Of a stretch of 64,000 nt of DNA, positions 26,283 through 35,033 are shown in pieces. Each line of letters starts with the position of its first letter. The stretch's first letter is position 1. A program made the position numbers and the translations under genes. The notes under the pieces are model-generated. The model was not told the DNA's origin, searched no databases, and saw nothing but the letters and a program-made list of their open reading frames with translations. Source of the stretch: an uncultured Chlorobiota bacterium (lineage in GTDB: Bacteria; Bacteroidota; Ignavibacteria; UBA10030; UBA6906); the NCBI GenBank assembly GCA_900696645.1, contig CAADGV010000007.1, positions 1 to 64,000 of the forward strand, in the 5' to 3' direction.

Positions 26283-27512
26283 CTATTTGCGCAATGCCCG
26301 TTGCAGAGCTTCCAACTTCGGCTCAATATCAATCGCTTGCCCGGCAGCTTGTTTCGCAGATTGAATGTCCTTCAATCCGTTGCCCGTGATGACAACAACC
26401 GCCGATTCGTCCGGTTTCACAATTCCTGTTGAGATCGCCTTCTTTAGTCCCGCAACGCCTGCAACCCCAGCCGGTTCGCCGAACACGCCGCCGAGACGGG
26501 CAGTCAATCGCATAGCGTCAAGAATCTCCTCGTCTGAAACGGCGATCATATCACCGGTCGAGGCTTTGACCTGCTGAATTGCACGGCGCCAGTTGCGCGG
26601 CGTACCAACTGCGATGCTGTCGGCAACTGTGTTGGTTCCGGTAGGAACCAAATCCTTTCGGCTTTTGAATGCTTCAAGAACAGGCTTTGCTCCTTCCGCC
26701 TGAACGCCGAGCAATCGTGGAACTCGATCAAGAACGCCGGGCCGCTTCATTTCCTGCAAGCCCTTCCCGATTCCGCCGATTGTGCATCCATCTCCAACGG
26801 AGACGACTACCCAATCGGGAATGTTCTTTCCAAACTGTTCGGCGATTTCGAGTCCCGCTGTTTTCTTTCCTTCTACCAGGAATGGATTGATCCCGCTGCT
26901 GCGGTTGTACCACCCGAACTCCTCACACGCTTGTGTGCAGAGATCAAATGCCTGCTCGTAAGTCCCTTGCACTCTCATAACTGTTGCACCGAAAATCAGA
27001 AGCTGTGTTACTTTTGGCTCAGGTGCTCGCTGCGGCACGAAGATGTAGCTCTTCAATCCAATTGCTGCGGAAAGTCCGGCAAGTGATGACGCAGCATTTC
27101 CCGTCGAGGCACACGCAATCGTATCAAAACTAAACTCCCTTGCCTTCATCACTCCAACAGCGCTTGCTCGATCTTTGAAAGAGTTGGTTGGATTTCTTCC
27201 ATCATCTTTCAAGAATAACTTTGAGATCCCGACTGCTTTTGCGAGTCGCGGTACGTCGTAGATTGGAGTCCAGCCGATATGCAGAGGCGGAAGGGGAACG
27301 TCAGACGAAACCGGAAGGAAATCACAGTAGCGCCAGATGTCCCGCTGCAACGAATCCCGCCGGGTTTGTGTGAACCGGGCGGCGAGACAATCGAAATCGT
27401 ACTCAACATCGAGGATGCCTTGCTCGCCGCATTTCGGACACGTGAGTATGTTCTTGTGCGCGTGAGTAGCGCCGCACACAAGACACCTGAGTCCGGTTAC
27501 GAGTGTGGCCAT
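26283..27512 (-). CDS. Threonine-synthase-like PLP enzyme, first gene of the purine operon
   Basis: 409-residue fold-type II PLP enzyme. A zinc-ribbon-like N-terminus (Cys10, Cys13, Cys25, Cys28) precedes the catalytic domain. The Schiff-base lysine is Lys113 in NPTNSFKDRAS. The substrate loop is ASTGNAASSLAG and the phosphate loop is VSVGDGCTIGGIGKG. Threonine synthase converts O-phosphohomoserine to threonine, but relatives eliminate amino or phosphate groups from other beta/gamma-substituted amino acids. Its place 33 bp (or 72 bp with the shorter start) before ssnA suggests either a housekeeping gene captured at the operon head or a role on a purine-derived amino acid. No homoserine-pathway gene is nearby. 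Confidence 0.82.
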   Translation of the reverse strand: MATLVTGLRCLVCGATHAHKNILTCPKCGEQGILDVEYDFDCLAARFTQTRRDSLQRDIWRYCDFLPVSSDVPLPPLHIGWTPIYDVPRLAKAVGISKLFLKDDGRNPTNSFKDRASAVGVMKAREFSFDTIACASTGNAASSLAGLSAAIGLKSYIFVPQRAPEPKVTQLLIFGATVMRVQGTYEQAFDLCTQACEEFGWYNRSSGINPFLVEGKKTAGLEIAEQFGKNIPDWVVVSVGDGCTIGGIGKGLQEMKRPGVLDRVPRLLGVQAEGAKPVLEAFKSRKDLVPTGTNTVADSIAVGTPRNWRRAIQQVKASTGDMIAVSDEEILDAMRLTARLGGVFGEPAGVAGVAGLKKAISTGIVKPDESAVVVITGNGLKDIQSAKQAAGQAIDIEPKLEALQRALRK

Positions 27513-27848
27513 GAGGAGTTCTATCCGCGAGTAACGTGAAAATCCACATAGTTGAGGCTCACACTGTATGCCAGCCGGAAGTGCCGTTTCTACAAGTATT
27601 TACAGATTAAATCGGAGGGTGAGATGGCTCTATTCGAAAAAATGAGAGAATGTCGCAGGATTGGGAACGCAGCGTCTGGGTTCAACTCTCCCCGACAAAA
27701 TGTCGCTTGAGCGGATGGATGCAGGTGAATTCAACACCGGCCTCGTGTCAGCCAGGTTCGAAGGCGGCTCGAAGCTTCGTTGACTTTCAGACCATGTTTT
27801 GGTAACTTTGTGCGTGTTTTCCCCTCATTTCCCTAAGGAATTCTGCTG
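27513..27848. other. Divergent intergenic region between the purine operon and psd
   Basis: 336 bp that must hold the promoters for the minus-strand purine operon and the plus-strand phospholipid genes. No convincing -35/-10 pair, operator dyad or riboswitch was seen. It contains one possible tiny open frame at 27624-27710. Confidence 0.5.
27624..27710 (+). CDS. Possible 28-residue small ORF with strong ribosome-binding site
   Basis: ATG at 27624 is preceded by GGAGG with 5-base spacing (TCGGAGGGTGAG), the strongest Shine-Dalgarno seen locally. The product would start MALFEKMRECRRIGN and end at TGA 27710. It lies 138 bp ahead of psd. It could be a leader peptide or chance; no similarity is recognised. 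Confidence 0.25.
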   Translation: MALFEKMRECRRIGNAASGFNSPRQNVA

Positions 27849-28499
27849 TTGATCACAAAATATGGCTATGATGTCTTTTTCACCATTACCGCAGTTGTCA
27901 TCATCGGCTGTTTGTTGAGTTGGTATCTGATTGAACTGAAGCCCCTCAAGTTTGGTCTCATCGGCATTCTGCTTGCTTTTTTCCTCTTCACGCTGAATTT
28001 CTTCCGTGACCCTGACCGGACAACGCCCCAAGGAGGCAATCTTGTCATCTCTCCGGCTGACGGCAAGGTTGTTGTCGTTAAGGAGGTTTTTGAAGATGAG
28101 TTTCTCAAGAGTGAAGCCATTCAGGTTTCCATCTTCATGTCGCCTCTCAACGTTCACGTCAACCGCTATCCGATCAACGGAAAGGTTGCCTACTTCAAGC
28201 ATATTCCGGGCGAATATCTTGTTGCATACGATGAGAAATCATCTCTCAGAAATGAACGGACGCATATCGGAGTCGAAAATGAGAAGCACAAGGTTTTCTT
28301 CAAACAGATTGCCGGATTTGTGGCGCGTCGCATCGTTGCCCCGATTCAAGTCGGTGATGAAGCCGTTGCAGGAGAACGCTTCGGCATGATTAAGTTCGGC
28401 TCGCGTGTGGATGTATTTGTTCCCAAAAATTCAGAAATCAAGGTGAAGGTGGGCGACACAACCGCTGCAGGTGAAACCGTGATCGCAGTGGTTTCCTAA
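27849..28499 (+). CDS. psd: Phosphatidylserine decarboxylase proenzyme
   Basis: 216-residue short-form phosphatidylserine decarboxylase, which makes phosphatidylethanolamine. Two N-terminal membrane segments (about 9-25 and 33-50) anchor it. The self-cleavage site that creates the pyruvoyl group is FGSRVD near residue 185, preceded by ERFGMIK. PVNV-like catalytic histidines are in MSPLNVHVNRYP. The frame opens at TTG 27849 with AAGGAA 8 bases upstream (27835-27840). It lies 18 bp before pssA, whose product makes its substrate. Confidence 0.92.
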   Translation: MITKYGYDVFFTITAVVIIGCLLSWYLIELKPLKFGLIGILLAFFLFTLNFFRDPDRTTPQGGNLVISPADGKVVVVKEVFEDEFLKSEAIQVSIFMSPLNVHVNRYPINGKVAYFKHIPGEYLVAYDEKSSLRNERTHIGVENEKHKVFFKQIAGFVARRIVAPIQVGDEAVAGERFGMIKFGSRVDVFVPKNSEIKVKVGDTTAAGETVIAVVS

Positions 28500-28517
28500 T
28501 CAACGCACAATGATAGC

Positions 28518-29285
28518 ATGAGAATTACACGCGCAGTTGTTCCAAGCCTGTTCACCGTCCTCAACATGTTTTGCGGATTCAACTCCATTCTCTACGCGGC
28601 ACGGGAAGAATTTGTGGCGGCAGCATGGCTGATCTTTCTCGCGGCGGCCTTTGACTCGCTTGACGGGGTGATGGCCCGGCTTACAAAATCTTCCTCCGAA
28701 TTTGGTGTTGAAATCGATTCTCTTTCCGACGTGATTTCTTTCGGGGCTGCGCCGGCGTTTCTCGTCTACAACATGTCGTTGTACACGATGGAGACGGCGG
28801 GAATTCTCATCAGTTCACTGCTGATGGTATTCGGCGGCCTGCGGCTTGCGAGATTCAACACACAACTTGTCGGGTTCGACAAGGATCATTTCGTCGGACT
28901 TCCGATACCCGCAAGCGGACTTACCGTGGCAGCGTTCGTCATCAATTACTGGAGCCCCGTTTCCGGGCTCGACCCGACTGCGGCGAAGTTTCTGCCGTGG
29001 ATATGCGTGATTCTTGCGCTTCTCATGGTCAGCAAGGTCAAGTACGACACGCTTCCGAAAATCTCTGCACGGGCAATCAAGAAAGAACCGTGGAAATTTG
29101 TGTTTGCTGTTCTGGCTATCGTCGTCATTGCGATAACAGGCGGTACGGCTATCCTTCCATTGTTCGGCTTGTTCATTTTCCTCGGTATCATTCGCCATCT
29201 TGTTACGACTATCAAACACCTGATGCGTCACGAGGAGAAGCTCGACGACGAAGACGCTATTGAACCTACGAACGCGGACATCTGA
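28518..29285 (+). CDS. pssA: CDP-diacylglycerol--serine O-phosphatidyltransferase
   Basis: 255-residue integral membrane enzyme that makes phosphatidylserine from CDP-diacylglycerol and serine. The CDP-alcohol phosphotransferase motif is present as DSLDGVMARLTKSSSEFGVEIDSLSD, given here as residues about 46-71 with all its aspartates. Several hydrophobic helices follow (about 78-225). A short acidic tail (LDDEDAIEPTNADI) ends the protein. With psd it forms the phosphatidylethanolamine route; purS starts 2 bp after its stop. Confidence 0.93.
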   Translation: MRITRAVVPSLFTVLNMFCGFNSILYAAREEFVAAAWLIFLAAAFDSLDGVMARLTKSSSEFGVEIDSLSDVISFGAAPAFLVYNMSLYTMETAGILISSLLMVFGGLRLARFNTQLVGFDKDHFVGLPIPASGLTVAAFVINYWSPVSGLDPTAAKFLPWICVILALLMVSKVKYDTLPKISARAIKKEPWKFVFAVLAIVVIAITGGTAILPLFGLFIFLGIIRHLVTTIKHLMRHEEKLDDEDAIEPTNADI

Positions 29286-29287
29286 TT

Positions 29288-29536
29288 ATGTTTCACGCAA
29301 AAGTACGCATCACATTGCGCAAATCAATTCTCGACCCGCAAGGGAAAGCCGTGGAGCACGCCATCGGCACTCTCAATGTCGGTACCATTCATGACGTTCG
29401 GGTCGGGAAGTTCATAGAAATGAAAGTTGATGTGCAGGATGAGGCCGGGGCACGTGCTGCCACCGAAGAAGTATGCAAGAAGTTGCTTGCCAATCCTGTG
29501 ATGGAAGACTACTATATCGAGCTTGAGAAAGCATGA
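29288..29536 (+). CDS. purS: Phosphoribosylformylglycinamidine synthase, PurS subunit
   Basis: 82-residue PurS. It forms a dimeric bridge between PurL and the glutaminase PurQ in step 4 of purine synthesis. Family marks are [20 protein letters not shown] at the start and GKFIEMKVD in the middle. Its stop overlaps the purQ start by 4 bases. The small PurL that must complete the complex is not in this window. Confidence 0.95.
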   Translation: MFHAKVRITLRKSILDPQGKAVEHAIGTLNVGTIHDVRVGKFIEMKVDVQDEAGARAATEEVCKKLLANPVMEDYYIELEKA

Positions 29537-30276
29537 GCAGCAAACTGAAGTTCGGCGTTGTTGTATTCCCGGGGTCGAATTGTGACCACGATGCGTATCA
29601 CGTGTGCAAGCATGTGATGCAGCAGAATGCCGAGTTTCTCTGGCACAAGGAAGCCGATTTGAAGGGTGTTGACGTTGTCATCCTGCCGGGCGGATTTTCG
29701 TACGGTGACTATCTGCGCTGCGGCGCCATTGCCCGGTTCTCTCCTGTGATGAAGGAAGTAGTCCGGTTTGCCGAACGGGGCGGAACCGTGCTTGGCATTT
29801 GCAACGGTTTTCAGATTCTGGTTGAGGCGGGACTCCTGCCGGGAGTTCTTCTCAGAAATACATCTTTGCGGTTTGTGTGCAAGTTCGTGCGTCTTCGGGT
29901 CGAAAACCCCGACACCCGTTTCACGAACCAATGCCGGGCGGGAGAAGTTCTGCATATCCCGATCGCCCACGGCGAAGGCAATTACTTCACGGACCCTGAA
30001 ACCCTTCAAAGACTTGAAGGCAACAATCAAATAATTTTCCGATATTGTACACACGAGGGAGAAGTGACGGAGGAGGCGAACCCGAATGGCTCTCTCTCGA
30101 ACATAGCCGGCATCATTAACGAAGGCGGAAATATATTGGGCATGATGCCGCATCCCGAACGTGCCGCCGATCCGCTGTTGCGGCACACAGACGGGCAGAA
30201 AATTTTCAAATCAATTATCGAACATTACCTGATGGGCGAGCGCGAGCCCGTGCTTGCCGAATCGGGAAGGAGATGA
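29533..30276 (+). CDS. purQ: Phosphoribosylformylglycinamidine synthase, glutaminase subunit PurQ
   Basis: 247-residue class I glutamine amidotransferase that feeds ammonia to PurL. The nucleophile is Cys90 in [18 protein letters not shown]; the oxyanion and triad partners are in [12 protein letters not shown] and MMPHPERA. Translation is coupled to purS through an ATGA overlap. tatA follows after 4 bp, an arrangement that probably reflects a shared transcript rather than function. Confidence 0.96.
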   Translation: MSSKLKFGVVVFPGSNCDHDAYHVCKHVMQQNAEFLWHKEADLKGVDVVILPGGFSYGDYLRCGAIARFSPVMKEVVRFAERGGTVLGICNGFQILVEAGLLPGVLLRNTSLRFVCKFVRLRVENPDTRFTNQCRAGEVLHIPIAHGEGNYFTDPETLQRLEGNNQIIFRYCTHEGEVTEEANPNGSLSNIAGIINEGGNILGMMPHPERAADPLLRHTDGQKIFKSIIEHYLMGEREPVLAESGRR

Positions 30277-30280
30277 GTCA

Positions 30281-30472
30281 ATGGGCAATTTAGGCGCAAC
30301 AGAAATTATCCTGATCGTACTGGTGATTCTGGTGTTCTTCGGAGCGAAAAAAATTCCGGAACTGGCCAAGGGCCTCGGCCAAGGTATACGCGAATTCAAG
30401 AAAGCCACGAAAGATGTCTCGAATGGCGTTGAAGAAGAAGTGAAAAAAATTGACGACAGTGTGAAGAAGTAG
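30281..30472 (+). CDS. tatA: Twin-arginine translocase subunit TatA/TatE, first copy
   Basis: 63-residue TatA-type protein. It has one transmembrane helix ([20 protein letters not shown]), the FG hinge, an amphipathic helix ([15 protein letters not shown]) and a charged tail. It forms the pore-side component of the Tat system that exports folded proteins. The start at 30281 is supported by GGAG just upstream, overlapping the end of purQ. No TatC gene is in the window. Confidence 0.92.
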   Translation: MGNLGATEIILIVLVILVFFGAKKIPELAKGLGQGIREFKKATKDVSNGVEEEVKKIDDSVKK

Positions 30473-30488
30473 GCTGCGGGGTTGAGCC

Positions 30489-30680
30489 ATGCTTGAAAAC
30501 ATCGGTGGCACGGAACTGCTCGTTGTTCTGCTTGTGATTTTCATTTTCTTCGGACCGAAAAAACTTCCCGAGATCGGCAAGAGTTTGGGGAAGGGAATGG
30601 GCGAATTCCGGAAAGCCATGCGCGGAATTCAAACCGACATCGAGAACGCCACAAAATTCGACGACGTGAACAAGAAGTAG
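30489..30680 (+). CDS. tatA: Twin-arginine translocase subunit TatA/TatE, second copy
   Basis: 63-residue paralogue of the preceding gene. It has the same layout: [20 protein letters not shown] membrane helix, [18 protein letters not shown] amphipathic helix, charged tail. The FFGPKKLP hinge has the proline typical of TatA, while the first copy has FFGAKKIP. Tandem copies may make mixed pores. A hairpin terminator follows at 30716. Confidence 0.92.
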   Translation: MLENIGGTELLVVLLVIFIFFGPKKLPEIGKSLGKGMGEFRKAMRGIQTDIENATKFDDVNKK

Positions 30681-30715
30681 TGCAAGCCTGTCGGGAGTCG
30701 TTCGAGTAGCACAGG

Positions 30716-30742
30716 AAAGCCGCTGGGGAATACGGCGGCTTT
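30716..30742 (+). terminator. Probable terminator after the tatA pair
   Basis: Stem of 8 bp (AAAGCCGC with GCGGCTTT), 11-base loop, TTT at the end of the stem followed by ATGTTTA. The T-run is weak. It separates the psd-to-tatA genes from gatA. Confidence 0.45.
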
Positions 30743-30771
30743 ATGTTTATCCTCAAGAATGCATCAGCAAA

Positions 30772-32196
30772 GTGATAGTGAACGGGAAGTCCACATTCGA
30801 TGCCACGCGCAAGGCAGTCGAAACGGGAGCGAGTACGGTCGAGCGTGTCACCGGAGAATTTCTGGAAGGGATCGAGAAGAGGAAACGCCTCAATGCGTTT
30901 CTTTCCGTTTTTCATGAGAAGGCGCTCGCACAGGCCCGCGTCATCGACAAGAAAATAGCCGAAGGCCGGGCCGGCATGCTTGCAGGGATGGTCGTTGCAA
31001 TCAAAGACAACCTCTGCATCAAAGACGAAGTCGTCACGTGCGGCTCGAAGATGTTGCAGAACTTCGTTTCGCTGTATGACGCAACTGCCGTGAGGCGATT
31101 GCGTGATGACGATGCAGTGATTATCGGTAAGACGAATCTTGATGAGTTTGCGATGGGATCGTCGACCGAGAATTCAGCGTACGGTCCCGTTCTCAATCCT
31201 GTGAATGAGACGAAGGTCCCCGGCGGCTCGAGCGGCGGCTCGTGTGTTGCCGTCGCGGCGGCAATGTCGCACACGGCATTGGGAACCGATACGGGAGGCT
31301 CAATTCGTCAGCCTGCATCATTTTGTGGAATCGTCGGATTGAAACCGACGTACGGAAGAGTGTCGCGGTACGGCCTTGTTGCTCTCGCATCATCGTTCGA
31401 TCAAATCGGCCCGTTTGCCAACTCCGTTGCGGACGCGGCGAGGGTGTTGCAGGTGATTGCGGGACATGATGAGATGGATTCGACTTCAGTCGACGTTCCG
31501 GTTCCCGATTATCTTTCCTTTCTGAACAAAGATGTGAAAGGACTGAAGATCGGGTTGCCGCGTGAAGCCTTTGGCGAAGGACTGCATGACGTAGTGCGTT
31601 CTGCTATTGAAAAGGCTGTTGACAAGTTGCGGGAATGTGGAGCAGAGATTGTTGAAATCGGGTTGCCGCATTCGGAATATACCATCTCGACATACTATAT
31701 TCTCATGACGGCGGAAGCATCGTCGAATCTTGCACGCTACGACGGCGCCCGGTACGGCTACCGCTCGCCGGGCGTCAAGGACTTGACAGAGATGTATGTG
31801 AAGTCGAGAAGCGAGGGGTTCGGCGAGGAAGTGAAGCGGCGCATCATGCTCGGAACGTATGTTCTCTCGGCCGGGTACTATGATGCGTACTACCGCAAGG
31901 CACAGAGAGTCCGGCGGCTGATTCAGAATGATTTCCTGAATGCTTTCAAAACGGTGGATTGCATCCTGATGCCAACTGCTCCGACAACGGCATTCAATGT
32001 CGGCGAAAAGGCAAATGATCCGCTGGCGATGTATCTCTCGGATGTGTATACAGTCTCGGCAAATCTTGCGGGCATTCCGGCTATCAGCGTCCCATTTGGA
32101 ACTGACAACAAAGGATTGCCTATTGGCGTGCAATTGCTTGGCAAACAATTTGATGAAGGGACGATTTTGCGGGTGGGAGATTTCTTGGAGGAATGA
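30772..32196 (+). CDS. gatA: Asp-tRNA(Asn)/Glu-tRNA(Gln) amidotransferase subunit A
   Basis: 474-residue amidase subunit of the GatCAB complex, which converts misacylated Glu-tRNA(Gln) or Asp-tRNA(Asn) to the correct amides. The Ser-cisSer-Lys triad is visible: Lys78 in VVAIKDNLC, then GGSSGGS and [11 protein letters not shown]. The frame opens at GTG 30772. The protein ends at [10 protein letters not shown], about a dozen residues earlier than most GatA proteins; a dispersed repeat begins right at the stop, so the original tail may have been lost. gatB and gatC are not adjacent. Confidence 0.93.
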   Translation: MIVNGKSTFDATRKAVETGASTVERVTGEFLEGIEKRKRLNAFLSVFHEKALAQARVIDKKIAEGRAGMLAGMVVAIKDNLCIKDEVVTCGSKMLQNFVSLYDATAVRRLRDDDAVIIGKTNLDEFAMGSSTENSAYGPVLNPVNETKVPGGSSGGSCVAVAAAMSHTALGTDTGGSIRQPASFCGIVGLKPTYGRVSRYGLVALASSFDQIGPFANSVADAARVLQVIAGHDEMDSTSVDVPVPDYLSFLNKDVKGLKIGLPREAFGEGLHDVVRSAIEKAVDKLRECGAEIVEIGLPHSEYTISTYYILMTAEASSNLARYDGARYGYRSPGVKDLTEMYVKSRSEGFGEEVKRRIMLGTYVLSAGYYDAYYRKAQRVRRLIQNDFLNAFKTVDCILMPTAPTTAFNVGEKANDPLAMYLSDVYTVSANLAGIPAISVPFGTDNKGLPIGVQLLGKQFDEGTILRVGDFLEE

Positions 32197-32198
32197 TA

Positions 32199-32224
32199 AC
32201 CACAAAGACACCACGGTACGAAGG
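32199..32224 (+). repeat. Dispersed CCACAAAGACAC-type repeat after gatA
   Basis: The segment reads ACCACAAAGACACC then ACGGTACGAAGG. It belongs with the copies at 15762-15794 and 37328-37352. It begins 3 bases after the gatA stop and ends just before the next start codon. Confidence 0.5.
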
Positions 32225-32226
32225 TT

Positions 32227-32442
32227 ATGAATGAAACGCGGAAGAAGAAAAGACAAATCACGCCGGTCTATCGCGTCATCAAACGTGGCGAAGAAGACAA
32301 AACGGACCTCGAGTACTGGCTTTCACGGCCGATTCAAGAGCGCCTCGCGGCGCAAGAGGAGATCCGTCGGGAGTACAACTCTTGGCGGTATGGCACTAAG
32401 CAAAGATTTCAGAGAGTTTATCGCGTCATTAAACGAACATGA
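32227..32442 (+). CDS. Small charged protein paired with a nucleotidyltransferase
   Basis: 71-residue, highly charged protein. Its centre, DLEYWLSRPIQERLAAQEE, resembles small proteins that often precede nucleotidyltransferase genes. The peptide VYRVIKR occurs twice, at residues about 14-20 and 64-70. The second copy lies in the region that overlaps the start of the next gene. It may be the antitoxin-like or regulatory partner of the downstream nucleotidyltransferase; this is inference. Confidence 0.6.
   Translation: MNETRKKKRQITPVYRVIKRGEEDKTDLEYWLSRPIQERLAAQEEIRREYNSWRYGTKQRFQRVYRVIKRT
32266..32435 (+). repeat. Direct repeat bracketing the small-protein gene
   Basis: A 20-bp unit (GTCTATCGCGTCATCAAACG) at 32266-32285 recurs at 32416-32435 with two changes (C to T at the third and fifteenth bases). 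The offset is 150 bp, exactly 50 codons, so both encode VYRVIKR. Confidence 0.7.
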
Positions 32443-32854
32443 TGTTCGATATCTTGTCATCGGCGGCATTGCCGTTGCAGCGCACGGGCATCCGCGCTAT
32501 ACAAAAGATATGGACATCTGGTTGTGGCTCGACAGAGGGAATGCCGAGAAGTTTGTTGCGGCCCTTCGCGACTTTGGGTTTGGTTCGCTTGGAAAAAGGC
32601 CGGAGGATTTCTTGAATCCCGATGATGTGCATCAGTTTGGAGTAGAGCCCAACCGCATTGATGTACTCACGGATCTTGGCGGCATCAGCTTCGAAGAGTG
32701 CTATACAAGGAGGGTTGTCGTAAAGGAGCGCAATGTTAAAGTGTGCCTTATAAGCAAGGAAGACCTGTTTCGAGTAAAGCAATCGACGGGCAGACTGCAG
32801 GACTTGGCGGATATCGAGCAGTTGGGAAAGAAGATACAATCACAGAAAGAGTGA
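32390..32854 (+). CDS. Nucleotidyltransferase-fold protein (MNT / AbiEii-like)
   Basis: 154-residue minimal nucleotidyltransferase. The catalytic signature is visible as VIGGIAVAAHGHPRYTKDMDIWL, residues about 21-43, with GG and the paired aspartates DMD. A third acidic site is likely in NRIDVLTDLGG. Such proteins are often toxin-antitoxin or abortive-infection partners. The ATG at 32390 is inside the small upstream gene (53-bp overlap), so the pair is a coupled unit. No HEPN partner is visible. Confidence 0.78.
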   Translation: MALSKDFREFIASLNEHDVRYLVIGGIAVAAHGHPRYTKDMDIWLWLDRGNAEKFVAALRDFGFGSLGKRPEDFLNPDDVHQFGVEPNRIDVLTDLGGISFEECYTRRVVVKERNVKVCLISKEDLFRVKQSTGRLQDLADIEQLGKKIQSQKE

Positions 32855-32899
32855 ACACTCAATCTTGAACAAAAAAATCCAACTTAGAGGACAATTAGA

Positions 32900-33910
32900 A
32901 TGAGCGTACTCGTCAACAAGAAAACAAAAGTCGTTGTGCAGGGGATTACGGGAGGCGAGGGAACATTTCACACGTCGCAGATGCTGGCGTACGGCACGAA
33001 CGTCGTTGCCGGCGTAACGCCGGGCAAAGGCGGCACAATGTACAAAGGCAACGAGAAAGACAAATTCGACCGGGAGGTGCCGGTCTTCAACACGGTGGCC
33101 GACGCGGTAAAGGCGACCGGCGCTGATTGTTCGGTAATTTTTGTCCCGGCAGCATTTGCTGCGGATGCGATCATGGAGGCAACATCGGCAGGCATCAAGG
33201 TCATTGTGTGCATCACCGAAGGTATTCCCGCAAAAGATATGGTGAAGGCATACGAGTTTGTGAAGAAGAACGGAGCCGTCTTGATCGGCCCCAACTGCCC
33301 GGGCATTATCACGCCGGGTGAATGCAAAGTGGGCATTATGCCGGGCTTCATTCACAAGAAGGGTCGCGTTGGCGTTATCTCCCGCAGCGGAACGCTGACC
33401 TATGAAGCCGTCGGACAACTCACGGCACTCGGCATCGGGCAGTCAACGTGCATCGGTATCGGCGGCGATCCGGTGATCGGGACGCGGTTCATCGATGCGA
33501 TCAAGTTGTTCAACGAAGACAGCGGCACCGATGCGGTGATTATGATTGGTGAGATTGGTGGGACAGCGGAAGAGGAAGCTGCAGCGCACATCAAGAAACA
33601 TGTCAAGAAACCCGTTGTAGGATTCATTGCCGGACGTACCGCGCCGCCCGGTCGGCGCATGGGGCACGCCGGCGCAATCATCGCCGGCGGAAAGGGAACC
33701 GCACAGGAAAAAATGGCAGCAATGAAGAAGGCGGGAATTCATGTGGTTGACACTCCGGCTTTGTTGGGCGAAACCATGCTGAAAGCTCTCATCAAAGCAG
33801 GAAAGATTAAAGCAAAGTCAAACGGCGCTGCAAAATCAAAGAAGAAGACAAACCCTCTAAAGTCGAAAAAGAAATCAGTCAAGAAAGTTGTGAAGCGTAA
33901 GAAGCGGTAG
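32900..33910 (+). CDS. sucD: Succinate--CoA ligase alpha subunit with basic C-terminal tail
   Basis: 336-residue alpha subunit of succinyl-CoA synthetase, the TCA-cycle step that makes ATP or GTP. CoA-binding and phosphohistidine regions are visible: [31 protein letters not shown] and [19 protein letters not shown] (active His). Residues about 303-336 form an extra tail in which half the residues are Lys or Arg and none is acidic ([21 protein letters not shown]). Most SucD proteins end near residue 290-300. sucC is not adjacent. GAGGA 8 bases upstream supports the start. Confidence 0.93.
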   Translation: MSVLVNKKTKVVVQGITGGEGTFHTSQMLAYGTNVVAGVTPGKGGTMYKGNEKDKFDREVPVFNTVADAVKATGADCSVIFVPAAFAADAIMEATSAGIKVIVCITEGIPAKDMVKAYEFVKKNGAVLIGPNCPGIITPGECKVGIMPGFIHKKGRVGVISRSGTLTYEAVGQLTALGIGQSTCIGIGGDPVIGTRFIDAIKLFNEDSGTDAVIMIGEIGGTAEEEAAAHIKKHVKKPVVGFIAGRTAPPGRRMGHAGAIIAGGKGTAQEKMAAMKKAGIHVVDTPALLGETMLKALIKAGKIKAKSNGAAKSKKKTNPLKSKKKSVKKVVKRKKR

Positions 33911-33985
33911 CCCGAACACCGAAACGAATTGTCGGATGAAGAGGCGGGAAGAAAACCATATCCCCAACAATAGAAAGGTGTACCA

Positions 33986-34558
33986 ATGAAAAACGCTCTG
34001 ATTGGTTCGCTCGTTGCAGCGGTCATCATTTTCTTGTATCAGTTCCTTTCGTGGACTGTCTTGGGCATTCACGACACGTCGTTGAAATACACCCCCCAGC
34101 AGGAGGCAATTGCCGCGGCACTTTCGGAAAACCTCACGGAACGCGGCATGTACGCAATTCCCAATCTTGCTCCCGGCAGTTCAAGAGAGCAGCATGAAGC
34201 ATTTGAACAGAGTATGGTCGGGAAGCCGTGGGCAATTGTTCAGTACGATCCGCAATACGGCGGAATGATGTCGTCGCAAATGGTGTACGGGTTCATCCTG
34301 AACCTTGTGGCGGCGTTTGCCATTGCGTACGTCATGTCGGCGGGCGGCGAGAAGTTCGCATCGTTCGGATCAAAACTCATGCTCGTCGTCGGGTTCATTG
34401 TGTTTCTCGTTTTCCAGAGCTCATTGATGATGGCGAACTGGTGGGAGACGCCGTGGCACTATCTCTCGGGCGAAATCACCGACCACGTTGTTGGTTGGCT
34501 GCTCGGCGGCATCTGGCTTTCGTGGTGGATGGGAAGGCAACAAAAAGCAACAGCATAA
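33986..34558 (+). CDS. Membrane protein of unknown function
   Basis: 190-residue protein with four predicted membrane helices: about 5-25 ([20 protein letters not shown]), 98-118, 128-150 and 165-183. The loop between helices 1 and 2 (residues 30-95) is probably outside the membrane. No family is recognised with confidence. It has a clear start with AAAGG upstream, and ndk begins 27 bp after its stop. Confidence 0.75.
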   Translation: MKNALIGSLVAAVIIFLYQFLSWTVLGIHDTSLKYTPQQEAIAAALSENLTERGMYAIPNLAPGSSREQHEAFEQSMVGKPWAIVQYDPQYGGMMSSQMVYGFILNLVAAFAIAYVMSAGGEKFASFGSKLMLVVGFIVFLVFQSSLMMANWWETPWHYLSGEITDHVVGWLLGGIWLSWWMGRQQKATA

Positions 34559-34584
34559 CATATCATAGAAAGGTAATCGCATAC

Positions 34585-35004
34585 ATGCCAGTTGAACGCA
34601 CACTTGCAATTCTCAAACCGGATTGTGTCAGAAAGAATCTTCAAGGCGAAGTGATCGCACGGATTCAGAAAGCCGGATTCAAGATTCTCGGCATGAAACA
34701 GATTCGTCTCACAAAAGAAATAGCGGGCGCTTTCTACGCTGTACACAAAGGGCGTCCGTTTTATGACGGATTGGTTGAGTTCATGACGAGCGGGCCGGTT
34801 GTGCCGATTGCGTTGGAGAAGGAAAACGCCGTCGCCGATTACCGCACGCTTATTGGCGCAACCGATCCGAAAGATGCGGCAGAAGGAACTGTCCGGAAGC
34901 TCTATGCCGATAATAAAGGGGAGAATATCGTGCACGGGTCCGATTCGGCGGAGAATGGCAGAATTGAGGTAGCGTTCTTTTTTGGCGAGTCAGAGCTCGT
35001 TTAG
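34585..35004 (+). CDS. ndk: Nucleoside diphosphate kinase
   Basis: 139-residue enzyme that balances nucleoside triphosphates by phosphate transfer through a histidine. It starts [16 protein letters not shown] and carries the active-site motif [12 protein letters not shown] with the phosphorylated His. Length is typical. AAAGG upstream supports the ATG at 34585. A 28-bp palindrome lies 30 bp downstream. Confidence 0.96.
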   Translation: MPVERTLAILKPDCVRKNLQGEVIARIQKAGFKILGMKQIRLTKEIAGAFYAVHKGRPFYDGLVEFMTSGPVVPIALEKENAVADYRTLIGATDPKDAAEGTVRKLYADNKGENIVHGSDSAENGRIEVAFFFGESELV

Positions 35005-35033
35005 ACGTTTTCTAGATGAAATAGAAAACACCT

